This document shows positions 1 through 13,464 of a stretch of DNA of 64,000 bases, piece after piece. The position numbers were made by a program, and so were the translations under genes. The notes under the pieces are model-generated. The model was not told where the DNA came from. It worked only from the letters and a program-made list of their open reading frames with translations, and searched no databases. Source of the DNA: Montifringilla adamsi (taxonomy: Eukaryota > Chordata > Aves > Passeriformes > Passeridae); the NCBI GenBank assembly GCA_017590115.1, contig JAGGNK010011114.1:3525733-3589732 (forward strand). Direction: 5' to 3'. The first letter of the stretch is position 1. Each line of letters opens with the position of its first letter.

Positions 1-3000
1 TCACATAATTTTATGTAGCTTTCAATTTTTTCTGTCTTTAGATGTTAGAACATCCTAAGAAAGAAAAAGAGAATAAAGATTTATATACATAAGGAGAGAT
101 GCCTAGGTGGGCAAACATTTTCCTGTATTGTGATTTAATTCAAAGGGTCATTAAATGCTGAAAATTTAACTCAATCTCAACAGAGAATTACAACTCAGAT
201 TATTACAGAAGCAATAAAATAACTGAACTCTGGGGCTGTTCTTCACTGATACAAACTCTCACATGTCAACTAGCTGGCTGGTCTGTGGAAATTAATGCCA
301 ACAAACCCAGACTTGTGCCTTTGGTTTTCTCATGCTGCTTTATCTTCCAGTTTTTAGTTTTGCTGTTAAGAAGGTTTAAATTTCATTTATACTGCAGCCT
401 TCCAGCATTCTCTCAATACGTTCTATTTTTCCCCAAAACATTAATAGATGAACTCTCATTACAAACTCAAAAAAACCCCAAAGAAAGCAAAGCCAAACCA
501 ATAGCAAAGAATAGAGAATGAAAGATTCTAAATGCCCTAAATGTGATAAATCAGTTAAACAGAGTTCAATAATAGTAAAAAATTAGATAGTTTATTCATA
601 CATTGCTTTGGTACATATTATCGCCATCTTGTCAGTAAAGATCTTCAGCATATTAAAGATTTTAGCTACTTCCTGACAAAAACATCTTCTATCCTAGACA
701 TGCTCGATATAAAGAGAGGAAAGTCATGTTGAGAGCTTTTCTGCTTTGGCAGATTGGTTGGATACAAAGTATTTCAGCACAGAGGAACATAAAAATCTGG
801 ATTTTTAGGAAAACTTTCCCTTATATGTCCACCTCTGAGTCCATGAAGTGTTATCTCTCCTGCTTTTTTACACTACAGGGACACAGGGAATTTACAGTGC
901 AGCACGTAAGTCACTCTGAGAATCTCCTGCGTGCCCAAAGAGATGAGGATTTCAGATATCCTTTTACACAAATATTTTGAGACTGGGCCTCTCACATATA
1001 CAGATCACTTTAGTGCCTCGTTAGACAAAAGCAGAAAATAAAAGTATGATAGCTGTAAATAAGGAATCGTGATTCAGGGAAAAAGGTTCAATCTGGATAT
1101 AAGAAGAGTTGAGGAGGGTACAGAAACTTCTATTCTTTAGTAATTGCAACCACAGCTTCAGCACAAATGACTGATGGCTGATGAGTGAATATTTGTGTGG
1201 TTTCAACAAGCTTCATAATTCAAAAGTGGTTTTTTTCACTTCTCTTCATTTCCTTTTCACAGAAACCCCACTGATGCTCTAATCAGGCATATTGGACATG
1301 AAAAAATTAGCATAAGTCTAGCACATCACAATTATTCACTTCACTATCTTCACCCCCCCTCACGTTACTAGGAGGGGATCAGAACATCTATCAATTTCCC
1401 TTTAACACAGGCCTCAGAAGTTATATTTTTGCTACATATTCCAGCTTTAAAAACAGCTTCCCAGCACCATCCTTACAGGTTCAGCAGCGCTGTGTTTGGT
1501 TCGTTTAATGCTACCTTTCAAAATCCAATTAGAACTATTTCAGATTTTCACTTGTCATTACTTTGAATAGAAGAGGTTTTCAATTGTTGGGTTCTTCAAA
1601 GAACAGGTTTTTGTGCACTCATGTGAAAGTGTCAGGAATTAATGAACTTGTAATGAACCACGCGCGTTACTGTGCTAAGTTCCTAGAGATGCAGAAAACA
1701 AAATATATCTGCCTTGAAAGATACTGGCAAACAATTATTTGGGATAAAAACCAGTGGTCCAACACTTAAAGTCTCTTGTCTGAAGCCCAAACTCTTGAGA
1801 ATTTGTGCCAGTTCCCTATTTTAGCCCCATAATGGCCAATATTTAGCTTAGGATATGGAATGCTCTAGCAAAGACTGGCGCAATAGGGGAACTGCAAAGG
1901 AAGGGAAGGGTCTCATTAGTAAACAATTCTTTAATTGCTTTTATTCTGGCCTTTGGAATATACACTTTTCCACCCAGAAATGGGATCTTTATTTTCCCTT
2001 TGCTGAAGCATTGGTGAAAATTTACTTCCTCTGTTAATCTTGGGTGTTTTGGGACTAAGTAAAGATATTTGATTCAGTATACAGAAACAAATAAAGTTAC
2101 AGCTAGAATGTCACAGAAACCACTTTTTTTTTTTCAAGAGAATTAGCATGACATCATGTAATTGCAATGAAATCCTCATACTGACCGAGAAAATTGGGAT
2201 TCCACAGAAAACAGTGTCACCCAGAGAAAATGAAATATCTTATGCACCACCTAACCAGTGACAGTCACCCTTTGTTTTTCCCTATTTACTCCTTATTGGG
2301 AAATCTTTCATTCTGTTGTTTTCTCCAAAACATTTATAATCATTCATAGCAGAATTCATTTCTAATTATTCAAGCAGAGAAGGAAGTCAGTGAACTTGAA
2401 TATCCCACCTCAAGTCACTGCCCTTTGGTCTGTATTTATCAGGAACTGATTCACCTATATTTTTTTTAGTCCTGGAGATGAGGAGAAGAGTTTAGGATTA
2501 ACAATTCAAAGCTTTTAAGGCCTCTTATAAGAAGTGATTTAATGGACTGACCTTTTTGGAGACATTCATGACAGAATGATGAGAAAGAAAACAGCTTAAA
2601 AATTTCTCTGTGAGCATGGGGCTTCCACGAGGATTGTGAAATACTGGCATCACTGAAATTGACTTAAATACGGAAATTTAATTTGTTTTCACTCCTCAAA
2701 AGGTGAATGCTACCGTCAAAATTATATGCAAACCATGCAAGCTACATGTAAAGGAAAAGTGATTAAATATGCAAAGAAGTGTTGACTCAGTTTTCCTGGA
2801 ACACTTTCACAAACAGAGTGAAAACCTGTTCTTTAGCACAGTTTTACTGCTCTGTTCCTTCCAGGGAAGCTCTTCAGAGAATCCCCAAGTCACCTCTTCT
2901 CTTTTCACAGTTTTTTTTCTTGAAATCTTCCTTTACATTGGATGGGAAATCCTAAATTCCTCACCAAAGTTTTGTGAGATCCTTCTCTTCTACATCCTGG

Positions 3001-6000
3001 AATGTTTTAGCCTCTACAAGTTTCTTTACCTAAACTTCCCCCCTTTTAGAGGTACCAAATAGCTTCTTTGATTACCCAAAATTGCACTTTCATGTATGTA
3101 TTGCATAGAAAGTATGCAATTACCCCTACCCAAGACAAAAAGCACAAGTAAGCAGCTGGCAATAGAGAGGCATAAACACTCTTCTAAGTAATAATTTTAT
3201 GCATTTTCTCTCTGTTTTAAAGTAAGACATACACGAGGAGCCAATATTGTAGTAAAATCTTCCTACTTGCTATTGCAGTGGGTTCTTAGGACTGTTATTT
3301 GAAAGTCAGCTGCTGAAATCTGGTACTGAGAGCTGTCATCTGCTGCCTGCCTACAAGCTGCCAATAGATTTTCATTCCTATTGCCATGGAAACAAAGGTT
3401 GGCATGACTTGGAGGAAAAAAAAAAAAAAAAAAAAAAAAGTCTTTTAGACAGCCAGAGTTTTCTAACTTTGACCCAAGCTGGAATTCACCTTTGTCACCC
3501 ATAAAGGTGACACTGAAAGGGTCAGGCAGGGATAGTGCCTGGCATTGTCCCTTCCTTGTCTGATCTCCCAGCTGTCAAAACTGTGAGCCTGGCCAGATTA
3601 AGCCATGGATACCTCTTCTCCAAAGTAGCTGCAATCAGGAGTGGGAAAGGAGGATGAAAATCTGGGATTTGTCTCACCTGGAAGCAGCACAGAGCTGCTC
3701 AAGGTGCCATGTGTGGGAACTTGCAAAGGATTTGACAAGTATCACAGTCACTTCAGGCCCTGCCTGAACACTCCCATACTGTACCCAGAAAACACTTTAA
3801 TCTGCATTTTTCATTGCAAGAAGAAAGCATTTCTGAACTATCAGCTAAAGAAGCTCTTTCAAAGTCTGTTTAATAGAATAATCATGGAATAGGAGTCAAA
3901 ATTTACCCAGCTTTAAGGTGGAACAGCCCCTGTCACAGATTTAGTAGCCATTCCCTGAGTCTGCCAGGTATTGAAAGGTTCATGCAGGTGTTTAGCTGTT
4001 TTTATTACACCTGGCAGTGGCAGACTAGAAATGGAGCTTTAAACATTTGCACTTTTCCTTTCATCCATTTTTTTCTCCCTGATACTTTGTCTTCATTCGT
4101 CACCAGGTGTCATTACCTGTGGAAGTGATCCCAACTCTTCCATTTTTTTCTCAACTATCATTCATGGTTTTGAGCAATCATTTCACTTTTAAATTTAGCA
4201 CAAGGAAAACTACAGTTTAATAAACAATTGGAACACACCGTTGATCTCAGTTTAGTTAGCTGGTGCACTTATGGTCAGTTTATTAAATTTTTTTTAAACA
4301 ATGCCTTGCTATTGACTGCTTGAACCTTCTGTCCATTACAGCTCCCCTCTGATGCACTTCCCCCCGCCCCATTTCTTAATTTATTTTTGTATAACCTTTT
4401 CTTTGCTTCCTTTTACTTGAAGAGCACTAGTGAGGACCTGCTGATGTTTCTCCTTGATCAGTGAAGTGCCCCCTGTGCCATCCTCTAAATCACACTGTGT
4501 AAGCCAGAGGCTTCAGCACCTTGAATTTTCTTCAGAAAAATTGAGTATCTCATCTCCTGAGATGATACAGAGGAAATAGATTCTGTGGGCAGTATTGTGC
4601 CTGCAGAACTTCCAAAATTACTGCCCTGAACTCAGGCTGGCAGATAAAGAGGAAAATGAATAAGGAAATACACCTGGACACAGGTATCCTTACACACCTG
4701 TGAGATTCCCGTTTTAAAGAATTCAAGGGTAAAAGTCACAGAGGTTCTGGTTTAACATGATACTTCCAGATCAGGGTTGGAAAAGGTTACAGAACATTGC
4801 CACAGTTATTTCAGGGGTTCAATAGCAGCTTCTCATAAAAGTAGACATCTCTTTTCTCTCCTTACTCCCTATCCTTTGTGACATTATTTTTAAAAAGTTT
4901 ACTCTAGCCTATATCACAAGTGCATGAAAACTCACAGTACAGAACATAACAATTTGGTCTATATTTGGGGTTTGGTATTAAAAATTTTAGCATTATCTTT
5001 CATTCTCCTAATTACATATGGAAAGGGTAGCAGTGGCTTTCTTGAAATGCACGACAACAAATGATTAAATAATCATGTAATCACTACCAGAGGAGGAAAT
5101 GAAAAGCAAAACAAAAGACATCAGATGGGGCTCACCTGATAGGAAGTGCAAGAGCTGACAAGTGGCAGTGTCACTCCCCTGCCAGCCCACAGGACTCAGA
5201 AACAATTAGATCCTGGTGACCTGCAGACATTTACCTCCCCTTCCCAGCTTGTTTCAAAGGAAGCCTAAAAAAGCCCTGCAATGAAACAGCTCTGTTCTGC
5301 TTTGGCAGCTTCCTGAGCACCTCCTGTGACCAGGAGAAGCATCTCCAGGGGATTTTAGGCACTCTGAGAGGACAAGATTAAGCGAGGGAGGTCAAGAATG
5401 GTGAAGGTGGAGAGAGCAAACACAGAAGTGACATTCAGAGAATTAACAGATGGAAGAACAGGTAAGCAGAGGTGAAGAAAGATCTGGTATTTTCTTGCCC
5501 AGTGGAATCAGTTGTGTTTCAAAAAATGTCAACATGCTGCTCAAAAAAGGGAGCAAGGACACAAAGAGAAAGTTGAAGGAAAGAAGAGGATTTGTCAAAC
5601 TGCTACACAAACATCCCTCATAAACTACAGGCTAAAATTCTGTATTCAGTCAGCTCCTGCAGTGGGTGAGACCCACAGCCACCAGCCCTTGCACTTCCAT
5701 CAGATTATTTCCTTGCAGTGATTGTCAGGAAATCCTAAATCTTGCCTTCCCTCCCAGGTCTAATAAGCCATGTTTAAGGCTATTTATTTCAGTCACTAAT
5801 CTCATTTCTTTACCAGTACTACTGTCATTTGAAATACTAAGCTTTAGCCACACACAGTTTTCAGTTTCTCCAATTGCTACTTTTTTTTTTGCTTGAACAT
5901 TTAAAGATTCTCTGAAAGTTCAGGTCTTCTTTTAAGGAAAAAAAAAAATAATTCCCACTATTTTTTTATGGTTAAGTCAAGTATCAAGCCACATTTTTTT

Positions 6001-8084
6001 TTTTTACTGTTATATGATAAAACAGGCTTGATACAATATCAGAGAAGACAAGCACAGAACAGGCAGGGAGCGAAGAACAATTTGCTGCTCCTGACTGATT
6101 TACTTTTCAAGACCAAAAGTTCCCTACTCAGAAACCTACTGAACAAAAAAGATCAAGATAGGATTGAAACCTCTGTCAGGCATACCTAGGAAAGTCAAAG
6201 CCTCATTATTTTCCAAACACTGCCTTTCTGAAACTCTGGACTCCTCTTCTGGGAAGTTCTGGCTGGACTTAAGAGTCTGTAGCTGAAGAAAACACAGAAG
6301 CTGCTGTGAAAAAAGTGTGGACACAGTATAAAGAGACAATTTTTTTCTGGGCTTGCCTCAAAAAAGAGTAACTCTTGGCTAAGCTTTGCAATTAAGTGGG
6401 ATTTTTATTTTTTTTTTCCAGTGGTTTCAAATCTTGTCAGGACCTCTGGAAAACCTGTGGCTTCCCACAGGTGCATTAAGCTGGCAGCAGACAGGACCTT
6501 CCCCTCTCTGAGCCAAGCACTCCAAAATGATGCTCCCACAATTATATCAGTCACTTGTTCTCTAAGCTTGAAGAGCCAGTTATAAGAAGTGACAATCAGA
6601 GAGAGGAGGCATCTTTGCAAGGGTCTCTCAAGTCACTTTGGCCTGTCTCACACCTGCAGGGAGATCACTCCACACAGTTTCCCCCCCAGAACTTGACAGT
6701 TATTTATATTCTGTGCTCCTGAAAATATGAATTGATTTTGTTATTTCAAGCACCAGCTACACAACAGAATTTTCCTCCTGAGCAGCAGCACATGGAGAAA
6801 ACTCTTCCCAAAGACTTCAGAAAAACACTTTGGTGCCAGCACAGTCACACCACACTTTGTGTGTAGAAGTTGCTCAAGTAGGAATGATTTTTGCTCCTTG
6901 GAGAATTCCACACACAGAGTTGCTGCTTGACAAAGCCCAGTGCAGCAGCATTTGTTCTCCAGTGAGCATCTCTTGGAGTGCCCGTGACAGTTCTCTCATC
7001 AGTGCTTTGTCTCCAAAGAAACATGTAACAAAACTTGACACCTGTTCAGATATTTTTTGGAACAACCGAAAGCAAGACAGAATTCTCCATTTATAAGAAT
7101 ATGCAATTATTTGCTCAAGAGGTTTAATTAAAAAAAAATAAGCCTATTTTGCTCTACAGAGGGGTTCAAATTAAATGGACTTGAGAGTGGCACTTTGAAG
7201 AAGCAAAGAACAACAAAGCTATCTCCCCATTGATGAATTTTGAAGCAGAGTCAATAAAAGTGAAGGCCAGGCTGATCCCAAATGTGTTGTAGAAAGGTAA
7301 TGATAATGCTTCCTTTTTTTTCATATTTGTCTATTTATCCTTACTCTGCAAAACCATGCTAGTTCTAGTATTCATTTTAAACTAAGTTTGAAAATGTGAA
7401 AATTTTGTGATGAAGAATTAAGTTTTTAAAGCATTATGCAATCATTTTTGAGGAATATTTACCAGCCCAAATAGTGCTTTATCTATCTATTAGAGAGTAT
7501 AAAAATCAGTGTTTCTCAACATACTGCAGAAACTTGGTAAGAGAATGTAAAACATTGCCATTCTCCAAGTTAGTCTATTGGCAACCAGGCAAATAAATGT
7601 TGGAAAGATATGTGCATTAGCACTTTGAAGCACCCAGAACAAGAGGAGTTAAGGCAAAATCCATGATATTAGACAGAAAATATTATCTTGCCAATGCTTT
7701 TACACAGAATTTTAATTGGCTGCCTAGTGAGTGCAAATTACCATTTGTGATTTGTTGCCACTACTACAATGTTTCATTACAGCAGTTTTAGAAAAAAAAA
7801 AAAAAAGCCACGTAACAGATCTGCTTAATTTTCTATATTCTAGTGCAGGAGTTCTATGACAAACAGTAATTGCTGTATCAAAGAGGTCTAGCTAATTCTC
7901 AGTGTTCCACATTCATGCTGATATGCCACAATTGGTAAGGCAGTTGTTTTCCAATATTGCATTGAAAAATAACAGATAAAGACCTCATGCTGATTTTCCA
8001 CTGGCAGAGGTGGGAGAAGTGAGAGGAAAAAGCTTTTATCTTTCACTCTGATGCTGGAGATGACACTTTTTTTTTTTCTTTAAT
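1..8084. other. AT-rich non-coding DNA, no gene seen
   Basis: All six frames are broken by frequent stops. The open stretches are under about 110 codons and show no conserved motif, start context or splice-site arrangement typical of an exon. There is one A homopolymer (3416-3439) and several shorter A or T runs. I see no tRNA-like cloverleaf and no recognisable transposon. This is most simply intergenic DNA or a very long intron of a gene outside the window. Confidence 0.7.
3416..3439. repeat. A homopolymer, 24 bases
   Basis: This is an uninterrupted run of A. No AATAAA lies in the 30 bases upstream, so a retroposed tail is not supported. It is the source of the phenylalanine run in a minus-strand open frame here, and that frame is therefore not a gene. 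Confidence 0.9.
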
Positions 8085-8089
8085 ATGCA
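8085..8089. repeat. Left target-site duplication (ATGCA)
   Basis: The five bases ATGCA directly abut the left end of the LTR at 8090 and recur exactly at 8648-8652 on the other side. A 5-bp duplication is the usual integration footprint of ERVL-type (class III) elements. Confidence 0.75.
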
Positions 8090-8647
8090 CCTCATGGTTT
8101 GACCCCAGCCAGCAAGTGAGGAGCACACAGATCTTGTTCTCTTCCCCCTGCCCTTCCTTGGGGTGGGGTACAGAATCAAGGAAAAAAAGTAAAACTCATG
8201 GATTGAGGTTAAAACGGTTCAATAGTTGAAACAAAGTAAGGTATACTGATACAATTATAATAATGATCGTAATGAAAGAGAGAGAGAAACGAAGCCTGAG
8301 GGAAATAGGTGATGCACAACAAAATTGTTCACCATGGACAGAGCAATGCCCAGCCCAGCCCTGAGTAACAATCAGCTCCTCACAGAAAACTTCCCAAAGT
8401 TCATACACAAACTTTCTGGGGTATGGAATATCCCTTTGGCCAGTTTGGATCACTTGTCCTGGCCATGCTCTCTCCCAGCTGTTTGTGCATTGGCAGAGCG
8501 TGAGACACTCAAAAGTTCTGGATTTGGGCTGAGCAACAACCCAAACATTGCTGTGTTACCTTTATTATTCTCATACTAAATCCAAAACACAGCACTGCAC
8601 CAGCTGCTAAGAGGAAAATTACCTCTATCCCAGCCCAAACCAAGGCA
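8090..8647 (-). mobile_element. Solo LTR of an avian ERVL-type endogenous retrovirus
   Basis: The 558-bp segment matches, from memory, a very abundant avian LTR. Its hallmark on the plus strand is the right-hand portion (8571-8647), with the words actaaatccaaaacacagca and aattacctctatcccagcc. The family's retroviral sense strand is the minus strand here, so its 5' end is at 8647 and its 3' end at 8090. The ends degrade the usual TG...CA termini: the right edge keeps CA on the plus strand, while the left edge reads CC. A perfect 5-bp duplication (ATGCA) flanks it. No internal gag, pol or env region or second LTR is attached, so this is a solo LTR left by recombination between the two LTRs of a provirus. 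The TATA box and polyadenylation region seem mutated, with an ATTGAA-like core near 8224. It is probably old and inactive. Confidence 0.88.
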
Positions 8648-8652
8648 ATGCA
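8648..8652. repeat. Right target-site duplication (ATGCA)
   Basis: This is an exact copy of the five bases at 8085-8089. It fixes the right edge of the solo LTR. Confidence 0.75.
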
Positions 8653-10140
8653 GCTCCACAGGAAAAATATTGGGAAGATATAGATAGGAATTTGAGCACA
8701 CAGACATTGTTGTAAAAATGGCTTGTTAAAGTATAGATCTCTGTAAATTGAGAGGCTGTCTTGATTATATTTTCTCAACCTTGTGCTGACTGCCCTTTCA
8801 ATCAAACCTCCATTCCTCTTTATCATTCACAGTCAATTTACTCCTTCCTTGCACCTCTTCTTATATTTTTCCTCAGCCCTCACACTCTCCCTTTTACCCT
8901 ACAATGTCTCACTCCACTTTCACACCACCATCCCCTAGAGCTGGCCAGGGAAAACAGAAAATAGGGTGACTTTTTGTGCAAAGTTTACTGTGCTTTGCCT
9001 TGCTGCATGAATCCCAAAACTTCAGCTTGGTTTTACAGATAAATATCCTCTTTTGCAAAAAGCTGACTTCTCCAAACTTGCATAAAGCCCTGTGGCCAGG
9101 GGTCTGGTTCTTGGCAACTCTTCAGGACCACTGTGCTGACCACTCTAATTCCTCTTGGTATCCACTGCAGCAGCTCAAGGGATCTGAAACAGCTCTGCCA
9201 GACGCTGTAGTAGATCATTTACGTAACTTTAAGGGTCAGAGATCTACAAATTCTGTCCCAAAGGGAGCCTGGACTGACTATGCAGATTACATTGCCACAG
9301 TGTAAGGAAAAGGTTCTTCCAACACACACACATAGCAGCAGATGCTCTGACATGATACATACTCATTTTCATCTCAAAAATCCCTAAAAAACAGAAATCA
9401 TGATGTCACCCAACAAAAAGTTGTTCTTTTCTTAAGAATGATGAGCTCCCAAATTGAATGGTGTTGAAGAAAATCTATCTGAAAACAAAGCATCTCTTTT
9501 TCTAGCAGATGAGAAAAGCTCTGCAGTTTGCCAAGGGCACTTTAAAGCATCCCTTTGTACAGGGTTCATTAACTTCAACCTTGTTATCATCCCATCTCCC
9601 TGTGTTCATCACCGGCCATCATTAAGTTCTTTTAAACTCTAAAGGTTAATTACAACATAATTGTTCCCCTTACAGTGACTGACTCGCAGGTATACAAGTT
9701 TTCCCCTTTCAAGCAACAAAAAATGGAACTGAACTATTCTTATTTAGGATCTGTTCTGAAAGAGCTTTCTTAAAAATTAATAAACAATTTCTATGCCGAT
9801 AAAATCCAGCCAGTACCTATATAATTTACATAAACCAGTGGGGTGCCTTGAAAGGGGGGGTTTAAAGGAATTGTGGGGAGGGAGATAAAACTACCCTTGT
9901 GGTCCATATTTCTCACATCAGATGCAAAACACAGCAGTAACTGTCAAAGTGCAGCTGCAGCAGCTGAGCAGTTTATGGAATTTGTAAGTAGGATTAGCAA
10001 TGGGTTTCAACTTTGCTATTCACACAAACACACACAGCTTTAATCTGAAGGGGAGTTACCATTTTGCTTATCTGTATATCAGTCAGACATGGAAAAGTGC
10101 AAGTAGGTCATAACAAGCAGAAAAGCAGAAATTTTCATTT

Positions 10141-10163
10141 TTCTGATGAAAATTTCATCAGAA
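10141..10163. repeat. Short palindrome, 11-bp arms
   Basis: The arms ttctgatgaaa and tttcatcagaa are exact reverse complements separated by one base. Related words (gatgaaatt, ttcatcagg) continue to about 10,198, so the locus is a small cluster of inverted and direct repeats. No function can be assigned. Confidence 0.75.
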
Positions 10164-13100
10164 TTTTCCAGATGAAATTCTGACCCATTTCATCAGGATC
10201 CCAGACTTGAGTTTTTGTTCTTTGGCTTCAGATTTACTTTCCTAGCACAACAGATGACAGATTCAGATGGGGCAGGTCAGCATTTCAAGAACTCTAGACC
10301 ACTCTGGTGACAGGCTAAACTTTACATATAGCTTAAAATTGTAATTATTTAATTCTAATGTTCTGTCATTTTCATTATATTTGTGGTTTATTTTCATTAT
10401 AAGTGGCATGTTAAATTTGACTGTTAGTCTAAACAGAGGCCATGAGATAGGGGACTTGAAGGGGCTGATGGAAAATATCCTGATTCATGTGACAGAGAGC
10501 AGTAGTCATGCTTTTTTAAAGCCCAATACATATTTTTGATGATGTAAAATCAAATAATCATATGAAGACAGAGGTGGAGATTCAATGCCAGTGCAGACAT
10601 GTTGTCAAAAGTCCATCTGTGGGGAAAAAATGACAGAGGGCGAGCATGTGAAGCAGTGAGAACAAAATATCAATTAGTGGCAGACAGTATAAAGAGCTCC
10701 TGTGTTTAGGTGCTTTAATTCCAGTTGCCAGTAGAGAGGCAGCAGCTGGTGGCAGATGTAAATAAAGTGTCAATAATAATCACCATTTTAGAGATATAAT
10801 ATGTGTTCCACCTGCAGCAGGGGAAAGGGAAAAGTCTGGCAATGAGAAAGACAGAAAAATTAGAGAAAGCAATGAGAAAGAAACAGGCAAAGGGAAAAGG
10901 GAAATTATGAATGTGAAATATAGATTCGTGCAGTAGGCTGAAAAGAGAAAGAAATAAAAGTCACAGTATAAAGAAAACGAACTACTAGACAGAACACAGA
11001 CATCACAATGCAAAGCAAAATGTTGTGAAAGGCATGGGAGAGTACAACACAGATGATGGTTGTTAAACCTTCCAAAGGGGAATAAAGAAGCTCTTAGACA
11101 AGTGAATAGGGAAAAGCAGAGAGGGGTTTTGAGAGAAAAAGAATTGTTATTGTCAGCAAACATTTTGATATTTGGTAAATCTGAGTTAGCTTAGATTCAT
11201 TGGTACCAATTTTGGGGAGTGCAATTTCCGTTAGAGATTCAAAATCTGTGAAAATCTGATTTTAGATAAAAGGCATTTCCAAACACTTATGTCCTGAATT
11301 ACAGATTGTAATGTATCTCTTAGTTACATTAGGACATTTGTTGTGCTGACAATAGTCAGGGCTAAACACTTCAGAAAAGGACATCTCAAGCTTGAAAAGC
11401 CTGTACAATCCAAGAAAAAAGGTAATCCAACAAGAAATATCTAAAAAATATTTTCTCTGCCGATCTCTTTTCTAATTTAGATAAAATTTTGAGTTTCAAA
11501 GGTAGATTTTTGTTTTCCTTTCCTTTCTAAAATATTAAAGGTGGTTGCTTGTCCTCGCAATTCCTGATACTAATTAAGAGATGAAGTTTGCTTGCATGCA
11601 AGCTGTGAGCGTTCAGATTCAAGTTTCTGGCAGAAACCACATCAAATCTGTGTCCCCACAGTACTTTTTGAAAGGTGCTCAAAAGTCTCACTAATGTTAC
11701 AGAAGATGTGATAAAATCCAGATGAAATGATTGCACTTGGAACAAAAAAAATCACTCAGTTATAGGAAAGGAAACAATTGGAAGATGTTATTCTCACTCT
11801 CTTTTGCAGAGCCTTGAGCTTATAATCCTTTTTCTCACTCACATCTGAGACAGGAACATCTTTGGAGCAGCCATTGCCTTTTGTTTGAGCAGCCAGCTGC
11901 ACCCTAAACAAGGTTCATGCTCACCAGCTTCAGGTTAGAAATATTTGGGTTTATTCCTGTAGTATCTGTTGGCCTTTATCAAGTTGACCCCCTTATTAAA
12001 TCAATGCCAGATATTTAAAATCTAATGAAGATAAACATGACTTGAGAAATCTTATCTTTGTCTCTTGAACTCTTTACAAAACAAGCATGAAATTTGCTTC
12101 CACAAACGTCAGGCATTAGAGTTCTGTGTTGCACTGCCAAACTGAGCATAATGTTGGATTAAAATAATAAACAAGTAATCTTGTTGGCAGAACTCTCTCT
12201 CAAGAATCTTGGTAAACACTTTGGTTGGGTATCTATTAAAACTTCTGACTGTTTACAATATTTTTCTATTATGGTAACATGTGTCAAGCATAAAAAAAAT
12301 ATTACTTGTTTATTTCCCGTGTCAGTCTGCCTCATCCTGCAACTTTCATTTTCTGTTTACCCTCCCAAAAGGGAAAATATAAAGAGGGGCAGAGAAATTT
12401 AACACTAATTGGTAGCAAAAACAGCATCATTTAAAATCACACCATGTCATTAAACTTTGTTATGATGAACTACTGGGGTTCATTTAGCTGGTGAATCACT
12501 TAGACCTTTCACTCCAGATGAAGCAGTGACAAAGCCAGAGCTCAGGCAATCAGGTAGTAATAGATAAAATTAAGCCATCACCAGCTGCTCCACCAGAATT
12601 AATGGAAATGTGGAATACAGATTTCTTCTTGGGCAAAATGAGATTAGGCACTTGGGAATATGTTTAATCTCACCAGGACGAGGTGGTGTAGTTACAATTG
12701 TACAGTGGAAAATCATAGGAAAACCCAACAGGTACTGAGAACAAGCCTGGATACAGCCAATTTTTAAACAGAATTAATTTCCTCCATCACCATGTTTTAT
12801 AAGCCATTCCTACATTAACTGAAACATTCTGCAGGTTTCCTGCTAGAGCTGTATAGAGACTTCCCTTCACAAAGGAGAAAAAACCCAGTCCAAATCCCTG
12901 TTGAGTTACTGGCTGTACTCAAACTCCCTGCAAGGCATCACACCTTACCTAGGAAAAAAAAAAAAAGCACATGGCTGAAATGTTGATGCCTGGTTACAAA
13001 CCAAGCTCAGAAAGCAATGACTTGAGAAAGCTTGTTAAGCCTCCTTTGAGAAGACAATTATTCAAAATTCCCTATTAAATAAACCAACAACTCTCACCAA

Positions 13101-13443
13101 CTTCTTGCCCCACCATTTAATTTGGAGCAGTTGAATATGTGCAAAGGCTAGAGTTTGCAGGATTTAGTACAAAGTTTCATTAAGGTACCATGCAAAGGAA
13201 CAGCTTTTTCAAAAGCATTAACAAGTGACTACAGCTGCTTCACCAGAGCTTTCTCATTACAGCAAATGATTTTGCAGCATTTTCTTTAGTGCCACACAGA
13301 TGTCCCATCCACTATGAGAGGGGATGCACACTCTGGATTTAAATGCCCTGGAAAGGAAGCCAGCCCAAGAAAACCAGAGGTGGAGTTGATCCAGGGGCTT
13401 CTTTGCCCCATTTCTTGTTACGTCTCAAGTTCTGGTAGAAAGG

Positions 13444-13464
13444 AAAAAAAAAAAAAAAAAAAAA
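13444..13464. repeat. A homopolymer, 21 bases
   Basis: This is an uninterrupted A run with no AATAAA close upstream. It gives rise to the phenylalanine run of a minus-strand open frame that I do not consider a gene. Confidence 0.9.

Noticed and set aside
3860..3895. Words aataatcatggaatagg as a CR1 remnant
   Set aside because: The similarity ends after a few bases and the next expected CR1 words are absent.
10780..11163. 127-codon minus-strand open frame rich in Phe, Ser and Leu
   Set aside because: It is produced by a long purine-rich stretch of the plus strand; a hydrophobic low-complexity string without a recognisable family is not evidence of a gene.
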